Assembly: GCA_020852835.1 (NCBI GenBank)
Contig: JADZAC010000037.1
Coordinates: 1 to 64,000 of the forward strand
Direction: 5' to 3'
Source: Flavobacteriales bacterium
GTDB lineage: Bacteria; Bacteroidota; Bacteroidia; Flavobacteriales_F; PHOS-HE28
Length of the DNA stretch: 64,000 bases
Shown piece after piece: positions 24,658 through 32,168 of the stretch. The notes beneath the pieces are model-generated. The model was not told the DNA's origin. It worked only from the letters and a program-made list of their open reading frames with translations, and made no database searches. How positions within the stretch are numbered: the first letter of the stretch is position 1; each line of letters starts with the position of its first letter. A program made the position numbers and the translations under genes.

Positions 24658-24890
24658 CCAAGCTCGACCTGAAGCAGGCGGCTATCGCCAAACAAGTGTT
24701 CAACACAACGAATGAGGAAGTGTTGGATCAAGTAAAGGCCGTGCTGGAGTCCCAGAACGATGCTTGGTTCCAAAACCTTCCGGCCAAGGTGCGCAAGGAA
24801 ATTGAGGAAAGTTTAGCCCAAGCGGACCGAGGCGAGACGGTGAGCCACCAACAGGCCATGAAGCTCGTTCGGGCATGGCAAAAACGGTAA
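24654..24890 (+). CDS. probable antitoxin of a ParE/RelE-type module
   Basis: The product is a 78-residue helical, charged protein. The last third (KEIEESLAQADRGETVSHQQAMKLV) follows the pattern of small Bacteroidota antitoxins that precede RelE/ParE toxins: an acidic helix, GETxSH, then another helix. ATG 24654 overlaps the uvrC stop, so it is translated by coupling to uvrC. The toxin start codon at 24875 lies inside its last 16 bp. The antitoxin role is inferred mainly from this position. Confidence 0.75.
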   Translation: MTKLDLKQAAIAKQVFNTTNEEVLDQVKAVLESQNDAWFQNLPAKVRKEIEESLAQADRGETVSHQQAMKLVRAWQKR

Positions 24891-25192
24891 GATGGACACC
24901 GAAAGCCATTGATTCCTAAATCAATGTGCTCAACTGGTTGCGTACACACTGGACAGACAAGGAAGAACAACGCTTCGCGGATAATGTGGAGCGCACCATC
25001 CGCTACATCGTAAAGTATCCACAGGGATTTCGCAGTGCTGGCCATGCACGGTTGCGCGAAGCGCCCATCAAGCCATACAATATTCTGCTCTATCGCATTG
25101 ACCCCTCCGCCATTGTCATTATTGGATTGTTCGATCTGCGCAGGCACCCCAAGGCCCTGGCTGCTTTCAAACGGGGATGGAGGGATTTATAA
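24875..25192 (+). pseudogene. ParE/RelE-type toxin interrupted by an in-frame stop codon
   Basis: From ATG 24875 the frame reads MAKTVRWTPKAIDS, then TAA at 24917-24919, then continues INVLNWLRTHWTDKEEQRF to the natural stop at 25192. The first part fits the usual ParE N-terminal strand (a VRWT-like start), and the rest gives the remaining fold (NILLYRIDPSAIVIIGLFDLRRHP near the end). Joined, the protein would have about 105 residues. A shorter product could start at GTG 24926 but would lack the first beta strand. A single change such as TTA to TAA would explain the stop. The toxin is therefore probably inactive while its antitoxin is intact. Confidence 0.8.
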
Positions 25193-25270
25193 TTCGTGGG
25201 ATTGAGTGGCACAAACGCAACTGAAGGGGTGCCTCCTGATCGATCCCCGAAGCTTCCCCCGCAGCGCGTA

Positions 25271-26554
25271 TCAATTGCCCACCATCAAGCGCTGCACCGA
25301 GCTGGACCCGCCCATAGTCAGCCGCACCATGTAGTTGCCGCTGCGGAGGCCCTCCAGATCAAGCTGCTGCGGGTGGCCGGGCACCAATTGCATGGACCGG
25401 GTGCGGACCACACGGCCGGTAACATCCATGACCTCCACGGTCCCCACGCCGCTCCTGCCGCTGTATTGCAGCTGGAACGATCCCGTGCCCGGATTGGGGT
25501 AAACGTTCCATGCCTGGGCCAGCCCCCGCTCATCAACTCCCAAGTTGATTCCCGACCCTTCGACCAGGCAGATGCCGAAATCGGCTGGTGCCGGATATCC
25601 GGGGTTCCAGTCGTAGACGCGCAGGAGGTAGGTCTCGCCCACATTGAGGGTGGTGGCAATGAGCTGCTCGGCCTGGCCGGCCAAGGAATCATCCGCGCAG
25701 GCCAGGGAGGTCAAGCTGCCGCAATCGCCCGAGAACAGTTCGAGCACGGCATTAAAGCTGGAGTCCATGCCCATGGCACCAATGGTCATGGTGCCGGCGG
25801 TGGCGGTGAAGGTGAACCACACATCGTCATTGGCGAAACCGGCACCGGGGCCGCAATCCACCGCAGGCATGGATCCGCTGGCGCCAGCGGTGGTGAAATA
25901 GCTGAAGCTGCACCAATTCTGGGCCGCAAGGGCAGCAGCATTCGCGCAATCGTCATTGGCCGGCGGCACGGCGCAGGCCGTTGCGGATACCTGTACCGAG
26001 TAAGGCCCCACGGCACCGACGAACGTATTGGCCATCACCGGCAGGTACCAGGTTCCGGCAGGCACGGATTGGTAGTAGATGGTGCCATTCCCGTTACCGC
26101 AATCCTCATAGTTGTAGCTGAAATAGTTCTGGTAGTCGCCACCCGTGGGGCAGGAGGGTGAAAGAATCGCCAGCACGGCTTGGAATGCCGGCGAGGTGGC
26201 GCAATAAGAAACCGTGATGTCGGCGCAGCCCGAGGTGGTGAACTTGTGCCAAACGCACGGGTCCACGCCGTCCAAGGGGCTTCCCGGCTCAAAATCATTG
26301 GCCGAGGTGGCCCCGGTGTTGTCGCCGATGAATACGATCGATCCGCCCAAAGGGAGGGTGGCGTCCGGCAAGGTGGAACAATCATCGTTCAAAGGTCCAC
26401 CGCCGCGGACATCGGCAGCGGTCTCAGGGTGCCAGGAAACGCCCGGTGCCGTGATCACCGGCAGCGCACGGCTCGATCCGGACGGTGTGGATTGGGCGTG
26501 AAGGGCAGAGGAAAGACAGATGGCCAATGCCGAAAGGGCGTAGGTAGGTTTCAT
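25271..26554 (-). CDS. secreted beta-sandwich protein with T9SS type A sorting domain
   Basis: The product has 427 residues from ATG 26554, chosen because a clear signal peptide follows (MKPTYALSALAICLSSALHA). Two similar modules occur at about 55-200 and 205-340, each opening with a (N)DDC motif (PLNDDCSTLP, PANDDCANAA) and containing DVWFTFTA- or CVWHKFTT-like strands and a VLAILSPSC/VLELFSGDC strand, resembling pre-peptidase C-terminal-like beta-sandwiches. The tail WNVYPNPGTGSFQLQY to SVQRLMVGN is a type A sorting domain. No catalytic domain is seen. It is probably a surface or released adhesin-like protein. Confidence 0.87.
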   Translation of the reverse strand: MKPTYALSALAICLSSALHAQSTPSGSSRALPVITAPGVSWHPETAADVRGGGPLNDDCSTLPDATLPLGGSIVFIGDNTGATSANDFEPGSPLDGVDPCVWHKFTTSGCADITVSYCATSPAFQAVLAILSPSCPTGGDYQNYFSYNYEDCGNGNGTIYYQSVPAGTWYLPVMANTFVGAVGPYSVQVSATACAVPPANDDCANAAALAAQNWCSFSYFTTAGASGSMPAVDCGPGAGFANDDVWFTFTATAGTMTIGAMGMDSSFNAVLELFSGDCGSLTSLACADDSLAGQAEQLIATTLNVGETYLLRVYDWNPGYPAPADFGICLVEGSGINLGVDERGLAQAWNVYPNPGTGSFQLQYSGRSGVGTVEVMDVTGRVVRTRSMQLVPGHPQQLDLEGLRSGNYMVRLTMGGSSSVQRLMVGN

Positions 26555-26627
26555 GGTCGGGGGCCTTGGGGAGGATGGGGCTACAAGTATACCGCAACGC
26601 CCTTGCACCCCTGGCGGACATCGGGGT

Positions 26628-27188
26628 TTAATCCCCGAACCTGACCACCTCCCGCAGCCGTTCTTGTCCTTCCGCATTCCGGTATTTCTCCTTCAGCTTG
26701 ATGTAGGCCGGGCTGAGTTCGCGCTGCAGCCACATCGTAAGCAAGGCAGTTGCGCCGAGGAGCAGGACGGGCAGAAGCCCTGTGACATCCGTTGCCTGTG
26801 GCAGGTTCCCGGACTGCACGACCTCCAGGAATGCAAGAAGGCCGGCGTAGGCATGAGCTCGCCGCCAATACTTCGCCACGGCAATGAGGGCTGTGAGGTA
26901 ACCTAGCCCAAAGATCGCCATGAGCACCACGTTCATCTTCACGGGCATTTCCACAGATGCCCATGCGGACAGGTTCCAACCTGCCGCCACGAGCAGCAGG
27001 CCCATCAGCACGTAATGGCCGGTGCGGTACTTCGCGCGGCGCTCCATGGTGGGCACGTAGCGCACGGCATCGGCCAACTTCTCGTCCGCCACATTGCCCG
27101 GCCCATATAGCTCATCATACACCTGCTGCGGAGCTACCCCTGACTCGATCTTGCTGCGGATCAATTTGCGTTGTTCACGGGTTGTCAT
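26628..27188 (-). CDS. membrane protein of unknown function
   Basis: The product has 186 residues. The first about 55 are soluble and charged (REQRKLIRSKIESGVAPQQVYDELY), resembling a small helical DNA- or protein-contact region, and are followed by four hydrophobic helices (about 58-75, 85-103, 110-122 and 138-152) and a charged tail. I recognise no family. The gene is alone on the minus strand between a T9SS protein and VapC. Its stop lies inside a small inverted repeat (TCGGGG/CCCCGA, 26621-26638). Confidence 0.7.
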   Translation of the reverse strand: MTTREQRKLIRSKIESGVAPQQVYDELYGPGNVADEKLADAVRYVPTMERRAKYRTGHYVLMGLLLVAAGWNLSAWASVEMPVKMNVVLMAIFGLGYLTALIAVAKYWRRAHAYAGLLAFLEVVQSGNLPQATDVTGLLPVLLLGATALLTMWLQRELSPAYIKLKEKYRNAEGQERLREVVRFGD

Positions 27189-27240
27189 TGATGTGAATGA
27201 TGTGAGATGTGTCCAATTGCGTATTTGTTCAGGAAGGAAA

Positions 27241-27618
27241 TCACGCCAACCTCAGCCCCTTGATGCCCTTGAAGTGCTTTTTGTTCAGCGTGAGCAACGC
27301 ACAGTCGTGGGCCATGGCGGTCGCCGCGATCAGCCGGTCCGCCAGATAAGAACCCCGCTCGTGCCCTCCATGGAACAGTATTTGCCGAAACCGCTCGGAA
27401 ACCTCCGCAGTGAAGGGAAGCACTTCGAACTTCGTGGTCAATTCATCGAGCAGCATGGCATGCTCGGCCTTGTTCCTCGCGCCATCCAACATTTCCGAAA
27501 GCACCACATCGCAAATGCAAAAAGCGGCACTCTCCATCCCGGCCAAGGCATGCTCCGCCGCCCTTTGGTTCCGGGTGATGCCGATCAGGATGTTCGTATC
27601 GATCAAGACCTTTTCCAT
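27241..27618 (-). CDS. vapC: type II toxin VapC, PIN-domain RNase
   Basis: This 125-residue PIN-domain protein is expected to cleave specific tRNAs or rRNA when free of its antitoxin. The acidic metal site is visible: Asp7 in VLIDTNILIG, Glu near 42 in VVLSEMLDGA, and Asp in YLADRLIAATA. The tail LLTLNKKHFKGIKGLRL is typical. It overlaps vapB by 16 bp on the minus strand, so expression is coupled. The pair sits between a membrane protein and a glycosyltransferase. Confidence 0.92.
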   Translation of the reverse strand: MEKVLIDTNILIGITRNQRAAEHALAGMESAAFCICDVVLSEMLDGARNKAEHAMLLDELTTKFEVLPFTAEVSERFRQILFHGGHERGSYLADRLIAATAMAHDCALLTLNKKHFKGIKGLRLA

Positions 27619-27821
27619 GCCCGCTCACGGATCTCGTCGGCATCAATGTCCCGGTCCTTCCAGATCCCCCGCAGGTTGGCAAAGGGGTCCTTCTCCTTTT
27701 TCGCCTCCCGCTCGATCAGCTCCACCACCAGCGCACTGATGCTCTTGCCGCGCTGTTGGCTGAGCCGACGGGCCGTGCGCTTGAACTTCAGCGGAACGGA
27801 AAGCGTCAACTTGGTGGTCAT
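27603..27821 (-). CDS. vapB: antitoxin VapB (ribbon-helix-helix type)
   Basis: The product is a 72-residue protein beginning TTKLTLSVPLKFKRTARRLSQQRGKSIS, which fits a ribbon-helix-helix DNA-binding domain, followed by a C-terminal tail (KDPFANLRGIWKDRDIDADEIRE) of the kind that blocks the VapC active site. ATG 27821 is chosen because it begins the DNA-binding strand; the longer upstream frame crosses the divergent promoter region. Its 3' end overlaps vapC by 16 bp. The palindrome just upstream is the likely operator. Confidence 0.85.
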   Translation of the reverse strand: MTTKLTLSVPLKFKRTARRLSQQRGKSISALVVELIEREAKKEKDPFANLRGIWKDRDIDADEIRERAWKRS

Positions 27822-27826
27822 TGGGA

Positions 27827-27874
27827 ATACGTAATCTTTTACGAAGATACGTAGCTCCGACATCCCGGAGCTAC
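27827..27874 (-). promoter_or_regulatory. probable VapBC operator
   Basis: Upstream of vapB lie two copies of ATACGTA (27827-27833 and 27847-27853), then an inverted repeat with perfect 9-bp arms GTAGCTCCG (27851-27859) and CGGAGCTAC (27866-27874). This is the position and design expected for autorepression by a VapB2-VapC complex. It also lies 17 bp upstream of the divergent glycosyltransferase start. Confidence 0.6.
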
Positions 27875-27891
27875 CTTCCTCCCGAATACGC

Positions 27892-28890
27892 ATGCCCGCC
27901 ATCACCCTGCTACTTCCCTTCCGCAACGCTGCATCCACCCTGGATGAAGCCATCGCCAGCATCGCCACCCAGACCTTCGCAAACTGGGAGCTCCTGCTGA
28001 TCGACAATGCGTCCACGGATGTAAGCACGGAGGTCGCGAAACGATGGGCTGCGCAGGACGAGCGCATCCGTGTGATCAGCGAACCTACTGTCGGCATCGC
28101 ACACGCGCTGAACACCGGTCTGCAACATGCACAAGGCCGTTACATCGCCCGCATGGACGCGGACGACACCAGCCATCCTGAGCGCCTTGCCAAACAAGTG
28201 GCGTACATGGATACACATCCGGAGATCGGCGTGCTGGGCACGCGCACCTCCTTCGCCACCACGGTGCAAAAAAGCAGCGGCATGCGTTGGTTCGTTCAGT
28301 GGCAAAATGCGATCCTCTCTCCGCACGAGCACTTTGTAAAACGCTTCGTGGACGCGCCGCTCGCCCACCCCACGGTGATGTTCCGGCGGGAGCTGGTGGA
28401 ACGGCACGGCAACTATAACTCGGGACCACTGCCGGAAGATCACGATCTCTGGCTGCGCTGGATGGACGCCGGTGTACGCTTCGCGAAGCTGCCCGAGGAA
28501 CTGCTCACTTGGAATGACCATGCGCAGCGCCTCAGCCGCACGCACGCCAACTACAGCACGGAGGCCTTCTTCAGCGCCAAGGTGAAATGGCTTGCCAAGT
28601 GGCTGAAGCGGAAGCTCGATGGCCGCCCGGTGATCATCGCCGGCACGAGCAACATCTGCCAACAACGTGCGCGTTTGTTGGAGGCGGAAGGGATCACCAT
28701 CTCGGCCTTCACCGACGTGAAGCCTCGTGAAGTTCCGGGCTACGCCTTCATTCCGCACGACGGATTGCCGCCAACGGGCGAGGCGTTCGTCGTCTCGTTC
28801 ATCTCGCAGCGCGGTACCGGTGACCGCATCGCGGAGTTCCTTTCCAGCCGTGGACTGGCGGAAGGTGAGGATTTTGTACTGGCAGCGTAA
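27892..28890 (+). CDS. glycosyltransferase family 2
   Basis: The product is a 332-residue GT-A glycosyltransferase. The N-terminal domain has ITLLLPFRNAASTLDEAIASIATQTF, ELLLIDNASTD and the metal-binding DxD as ARMDADDTSHPERL; later PLPEDHDLWLRWMDAG carries the likely catalytic Asp (ED). The last about 110 residues after LAKWLKRKLDGRPVIIAGT form a separate alpha/beta domain of unclear role, with no membrane helix. It diverges from vapBC and has no sugar-biosynthesis neighbours, so its acceptor is unknown. Confidence 0.88.
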   Translation: MPAITLLLPFRNAASTLDEAIASIATQTFANWELLLIDNASTDVSTEVAKRWAAQDERIRVISEPTVGIAHALNTGLQHAQGRYIARMDADDTSHPERLAKQVAYMDTHPEIGVLGTRTSFATTVQKSSGMRWFVQWQNAILSPHEHFVKRFVDAPLAHPTVMFRRELVERHGNYNSGPLPEDHDLWLRWMDAGVRFAKLPEELLTWNDHAQRLSRTHANYSTEAFFSAKVKWLAKWLKRKLDGRPVIIAGTSNICQQRARLLEAEGITISAFTDVKPREVPGYAFIPHDGLPPTGEAFVVSFISQRGTGDRIAEFLSSRGLAEGEDFVLAA

Positions 28891-28996
28891 GGCACTGGAT
28901 ATCAAATGTATATGATGAATTATGTTTGATACTATTTTGATTGCATTTTAGTATTAAGGAATAATCTACTAATTTAGTGATCCATTAGCACATTCT

Positions 28997-30343
28997 ATGA
29001 AAAGACCGATTCCTCTGCCTACCGGTCCTTCCTCAAGTGCCGAATTCGATGCGTTGGGCGGCTCAATGGAAAGGCTGTTCTCCACCCCTGGCACGGCTGC
29101 GCGATTGGCGGAGGCCGAGAGGGATCATCCGTACTGGGAAAAGTTCATGCGCAGGACTGCGGGCATGGGTATTGAACCCAAGCACTTGTGGTGGATCGTG
29201 AAAAGCCAACGGCGCATCACGGCGAAGCCGATCCACATCACCCAGGACCCGGACTTCCGCTTCAGTTTCAACCTCACCGGTTCCATGCAGCAGACGCTGC
29301 ACCGGCTTGACATGAAACTGGGCGGCACCATCGGTGGCCCCACGACCATTCCCGAAGGCACGCGCGAACAGGTCCTGTTAAGCTCACTGATGGAGGAAGC
29401 CATTGCAAGCAGCCTGTTGGAAGGCGCAGCCACCACCCGTGAATTGGCCAAGGACATGCTCCGGGCCGGCCGTCCTCCAAAGAACCGTTCCGAACGCATG
29501 GTGCTCAATAATTACCTCACTATGCAGCAACTGGTGGGCTGGAGCAAGGAGACCATGACCGTGGACCGCCTGCTGCAGATCCATCGCACGGTGACCGGTG
29601 GCACATTGGAGCATGCTGCGAACGAAGGGCGGGTGCGGACGAACAACGACGTGCATGTGGTGGACGGCTATAACGAAGTACTGCACATCCCGCCATCACA
29701 TGAACGGCTCAACACCTTGCTGGAAGCACTTTGCGCTTTCGCGAACCACACTGCGGACGAGCCTTTCATCCATCCTGTGGTCCGGGGGATCACCTTGCAT
29801 TTCCTGATCGGCTACATCCACCCGTTCGTGGACGGCAATGGCCGCACCGCCCGGGCGCTTTTCTACTGGTACCTGCTGCGCAGCGGCTATTGGCTCGTGG
29901 AATTCCTCGCCATCTCCAAGATCATCCTGCGCGCCCCGGCCCAATACGGAAGGGCTTACCTGCACACGGAAATGGACGGGAGCGACCTGACCTATTTCTT
30001 GGACTTCAACTTGCGCTCGCTCCACTTGGCCATGGAGGACCTGGACCTTTACTTGCATCGAAAGCTCGATGAACGCAAGCAGCTCTTCTCCGTTATGCGC
30101 AACACGCCGATCAATGATCGGCAGGCCGATCTTGTAGCCCTTTGGTTGCGTGAGCCGGAGAAAGTATTGACCATAGCCGAAGTGAAAAACCGGTTCAACG
30201 TGGTTTACCAGACCGCACGTACGGACCTGATGGGCTTGGAGCGGATGAAATTGGCCACGCACCGCAAATCCGGAAAGGCATTGCGCTATTTCCGCAGCCG
30301 GGAATTCGAAACGGAACTCTCCAGGTTGAAACGTGGTGCTTGA
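28997..30343 (+). CDS. Fic family protein (AMPylase) with built-in inhibitory helix
   Basis: The product is a 448-residue Fic-domain enzyme that probably transfers AMP, or another nucleotide part, to a protein hydroxyl. The active-site motif HPFVDGNGRTAR begins at His275. An inhibitory motif of the S-x-x-x-E-G type is at Ser138-Gly143 (SSLLEG), placing it with class II Fic proteins in which Glu142 would block ATP. The C-terminal about 100 residues look like a winged helix (TIAEVKNRFNVVYQTARTDLMGLERM). The 106 bp before the start are distinctly AT-rich, unlike the neighbours, which suggests transfer. No partner antitoxin is visible; the inhibitor is in cis. Confidence 0.92.
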   Translation: MKRPIPLPTGPSSSAEFDALGGSMERLFSTPGTAARLAEAERDHPYWEKFMRRTAGMGIEPKHLWWIVKSQRRITAKPIHITQDPDFRFSFNLTGSMQQTLHRLDMKLGGTIGGPTTIPEGTREQVLLSSLMEEAIASSLLEGAATTRELAKDMLRAGRPPKNRSERMVLNNYLTMQQLVGWSKETMTVDRLLQIHRTVTGGTLEHAANEGRVRTNNDVHVVDGYNEVLHIPPSHERLNTLLEALCAFANHTADEPFIHPVVRGITLHFLIGYIHPFVDGNGRTARALFYWYLLRSGYWLVEFLAISKIILRAPAQYGRAYLHTEMDGSDLTYFLDFNLRSLHLAMEDLDLYLHRKLDERKQLFSVMRNTPINDRQADLVALWLREPEKVLTIAEVKNRFNVVYQTARTDLMGLERMKLATHRKSGKALRYFRSREFETELSRLKRGA

Positions 30344-30409
30344 TAGTCCGACACCTTGATCTGCACTGTTAGATACTGGCACGGAACTCCGTCCATGAGA
30401 AATTGAGCC

Positions 30410-31804
30410 ATGAAATCCAACGCTGAGGTCCATGCCGGGAAGTTGGGCGCCCTCCGCGCCCATTTCCAAAGCGGTGCCACCCGCCCCTACGCCGCCCGCC
30501 GCAATGCGCTGAAGGCACTCAAACGCTCCTTGCAGAGACACGAGGAAGCGCTCCTCTCCGCCATGCACGCCGATATGCGCAAACCGCGCTTCGAGGCGTA
30601 CATGGCGGACATCGGCTTGGTGCATGCCGAGATCGACCACGCGCAAAGCAACCTGCGCGACTGGATGCGGCCGGAACAGGTGCCCACGCCGCTGGCGCTG
30701 TGGCCGGCGCACAGCAGCATGCACCCGCAGCCGTTGGGCGTGGTGCTGATCATCGCACCGTGGAACTACCCGGCCCTGCTGGTGCTTTCGCCGTTGGTGG
30801 GTGCCATCGCCGCAGGCAACTGCGCCGTGGTGAAGCCCAGTGAAGAGACCCCGCACACGGCGGCCGTGCTGGAAAAGCTCATCGCGGAAGCCTTCGCCCA
30901 GGAACAGGTGCTGATGGTGCAAGGGCCAGGGGCCGATGTGATCCCGCCGATGATGGAAGGCTTCCGGTTCGACCACATCTTCTTCACCGGCAGTCCGGCA
31001 GTAGGTCGCAAGGTGCTGGCCATGGCTGCCCCGCAGCTGGTGCCCGTCACCTTGGAGCTCGGCGGCAAGAGCCCCGCCATCGTGGACCGCAGCGCCAACG
31101 TGGACACCGCCGCGAAACGGATCGCCTGGAGCAAGTTCTTCAACGCCGGGCAAACCTGCATCGCCACGGACTACGCCTTGGTCCACGCCGATGTGATGGA
31201 TGCCTTCCTGGCCGCCATGGCCAAGCACACCACGGCTTTCTTCGGAACAGACCCGCAGCGCTCGCCCCACTTTGCGCGCATGGTGAACGACAAGCATTTT
31301 CAGCGGGTGAAGCGCTACCTGGCGGAAGGAAAGCTGCTCTTTGGCGGTCAGGCGGATGCGGCCGGGCGCTACATCGCGCCTACGGTGCTCACGGATCTAC
31401 CGAAGGAAAGTTTGGTGATGCAAGAGGAGCTCTTCGGTCCCGTGCTGCCGGTGATCCCATGGAAAGAGCCGAAGGAGGTGTTGGCAACGGTTGCGCGGAA
31501 CCCCACGCCCTTGGCGATATACGTCTTTTCACGTAGCCGCCACGTGCAGCGTTTCTTCACGGAGCGCATCGCTTTCGGCGGTGGTTGCATCAACCACTGC
31601 CTGCTGCACTTCGGAAACCTGCAACTGCCCTTGGGCGGGGTGGGCACCAGCGGCATGGGGCGCTACCACGGCAAGCGGAGTTTCGATGTGTTCAGCCACA
31701 TCCAAGGCAGGGTGACGGCTTCCCGGCTGCTGCCGGAACCCGGTGTACACTATCCGCCTTATTCAACGTGGAAGGAGAAGGTGCTGCGGTGGGTGATGGG
31801 GTGA
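30410..31804 (+). CDS. aldehyde dehydrogenase (ALDH3-like)
   Basis: The enzyme is an NAD(P)-dependent aldehyde dehydrogenase of 464 residues, short as in the ALDH3/coniferyl-aldehyde group. The general base is Glu216 in LELGGKSPAIVD and the catalytic Cys is Cys250 in NAGQTCIATDY. PWNYPALLVLSPLVGAIAAGN and GSPAVGRKV form the cofactor site. The C-terminus runs to PPYSTWKEKVLRWVMG, and a hydrophobic membrane tail is absent. It is the first gene of the co-directional run of amine- and amide-related genes. Substrate not known. Confidence 0.93.
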   Translation: MKSNAEVHAGKLGALRAHFQSGATRPYAARRNALKALKRSLQRHEEALLSAMHADMRKPRFEAYMADIGLVHAEIDHAQSNLRDWMRPEQVPTPLALWPAHSSMHPQPLGVVLIIAPWNYPALLVLSPLVGAIAAGNCAVVKPSEETPHTAAVLEKLIAEAFAQEQVLMVQGPGADVIPPMMEGFRFDHIFFTGSPAVGRKVLAMAAPQLVPVTLELGGKSPAIVDRSANVDTAAKRIAWSKFFNAGQTCIATDYALVHADVMDAFLAAMAKHTTAFFGTDPQRSPHFARMVNDKHFQRVKRYLAEGKLLFGGQADAAGRYIAPTVLTDLPKESLVMQEELFGPVLPVIPWKEPKEVLATVARNPTPLAIYVFSRSRHVQRFFTERIAFGGGCINHCLLHFGNLQLPLGGVGTSGMGRYHGKRSFDVFSHIQGRVTASRLLPEPGVHYPPYSTWKEKVLRWVMG

Positions 31805-31814
31805 TCAAGGTTGC

Positions 31815-32045
31815 TCACCCCAGTCTTTCCGCCCGCTTGGGCCGCAGCAGGTCGCGCACCAGGAGCATGTGTTGCTCATCGCATTCCAGCGAGGCTACAG
31901 AGCGCCCTTGCAGAACCGTGGTGAAGGTGCGGGGGTCGGCGATGTGGTGCAGCTCACAGAACTCCTCCAGGTGGTGGCAGAAATGTTCGGCCGTGATCCT
32001 GGCGTCCGGGCCGAGGAAATCCCAATGGAAACGGAGCGTGGGCAT
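31815..32045 (-). CDS. small conserved-looking protein of unknown function
   Basis: This 76-residue protein starts MPTLRFHWDFLGPDARITAEHF and contains CHHLEEFCELHHI. The frame has a protein-like composition and ends 10 bp from the aldehyde dehydrogenase stop, convergent with it. The many His, Cys and Asp/Glu residues could bind metal, but I recognise no family. Its upstream end faces the promoter of the aminotransferase gene, so it is divergent from that gene. The gene is judged real by composition and fit between neighbours, not by homology. Confidence 0.65.
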   Translation of the reverse strand: MPTLRFHWDFLGPDARITAEHFCHHLEEFCELHHIADPRTFTTVLQGRSVASLECDEQHMLLVRDLLRPKRAERLG

Positions 32046-32120
32046 GGGGCAAAGGAACGAGATCACCGCACCGGCGGGAAGCAGCGCCTCTGGTGCACGG
32101 CGGCCCGCACGGGCAATGAC

Positions 32121-32152
32121 TTTGGTCACTTCGGGCGAAAAGGGGATCTTTG
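32121..32152 (+). promoter_or_regulatory. promoter of the class III aminotransferase gene
   Basis: TTTG (32121-32124) is followed after 20 bp by GATCTTTG (32145-32152), which differs from TAnnTTTG at the first base. The ATG is 16 bp downstream. Confidence 0.45.
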
Positions 32153-32168
32153 CCGCCGAATTTCCCCA

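Noticed and set aside
24917-24919. In-frame TAA as a recoded or suppressed codon
   Set aside because: TAA is not used for selenocysteine or pyrrolysine, and no frameshift or readthrough signal was seen; a nonsense mutation is simpler.
26621-26638. TCGGGG/CCCCGA inverted repeat as a terminator of the membrane-protein gene
   Set aside because: It overlaps the stop codon, has a six-base stem and lacks a T-run.
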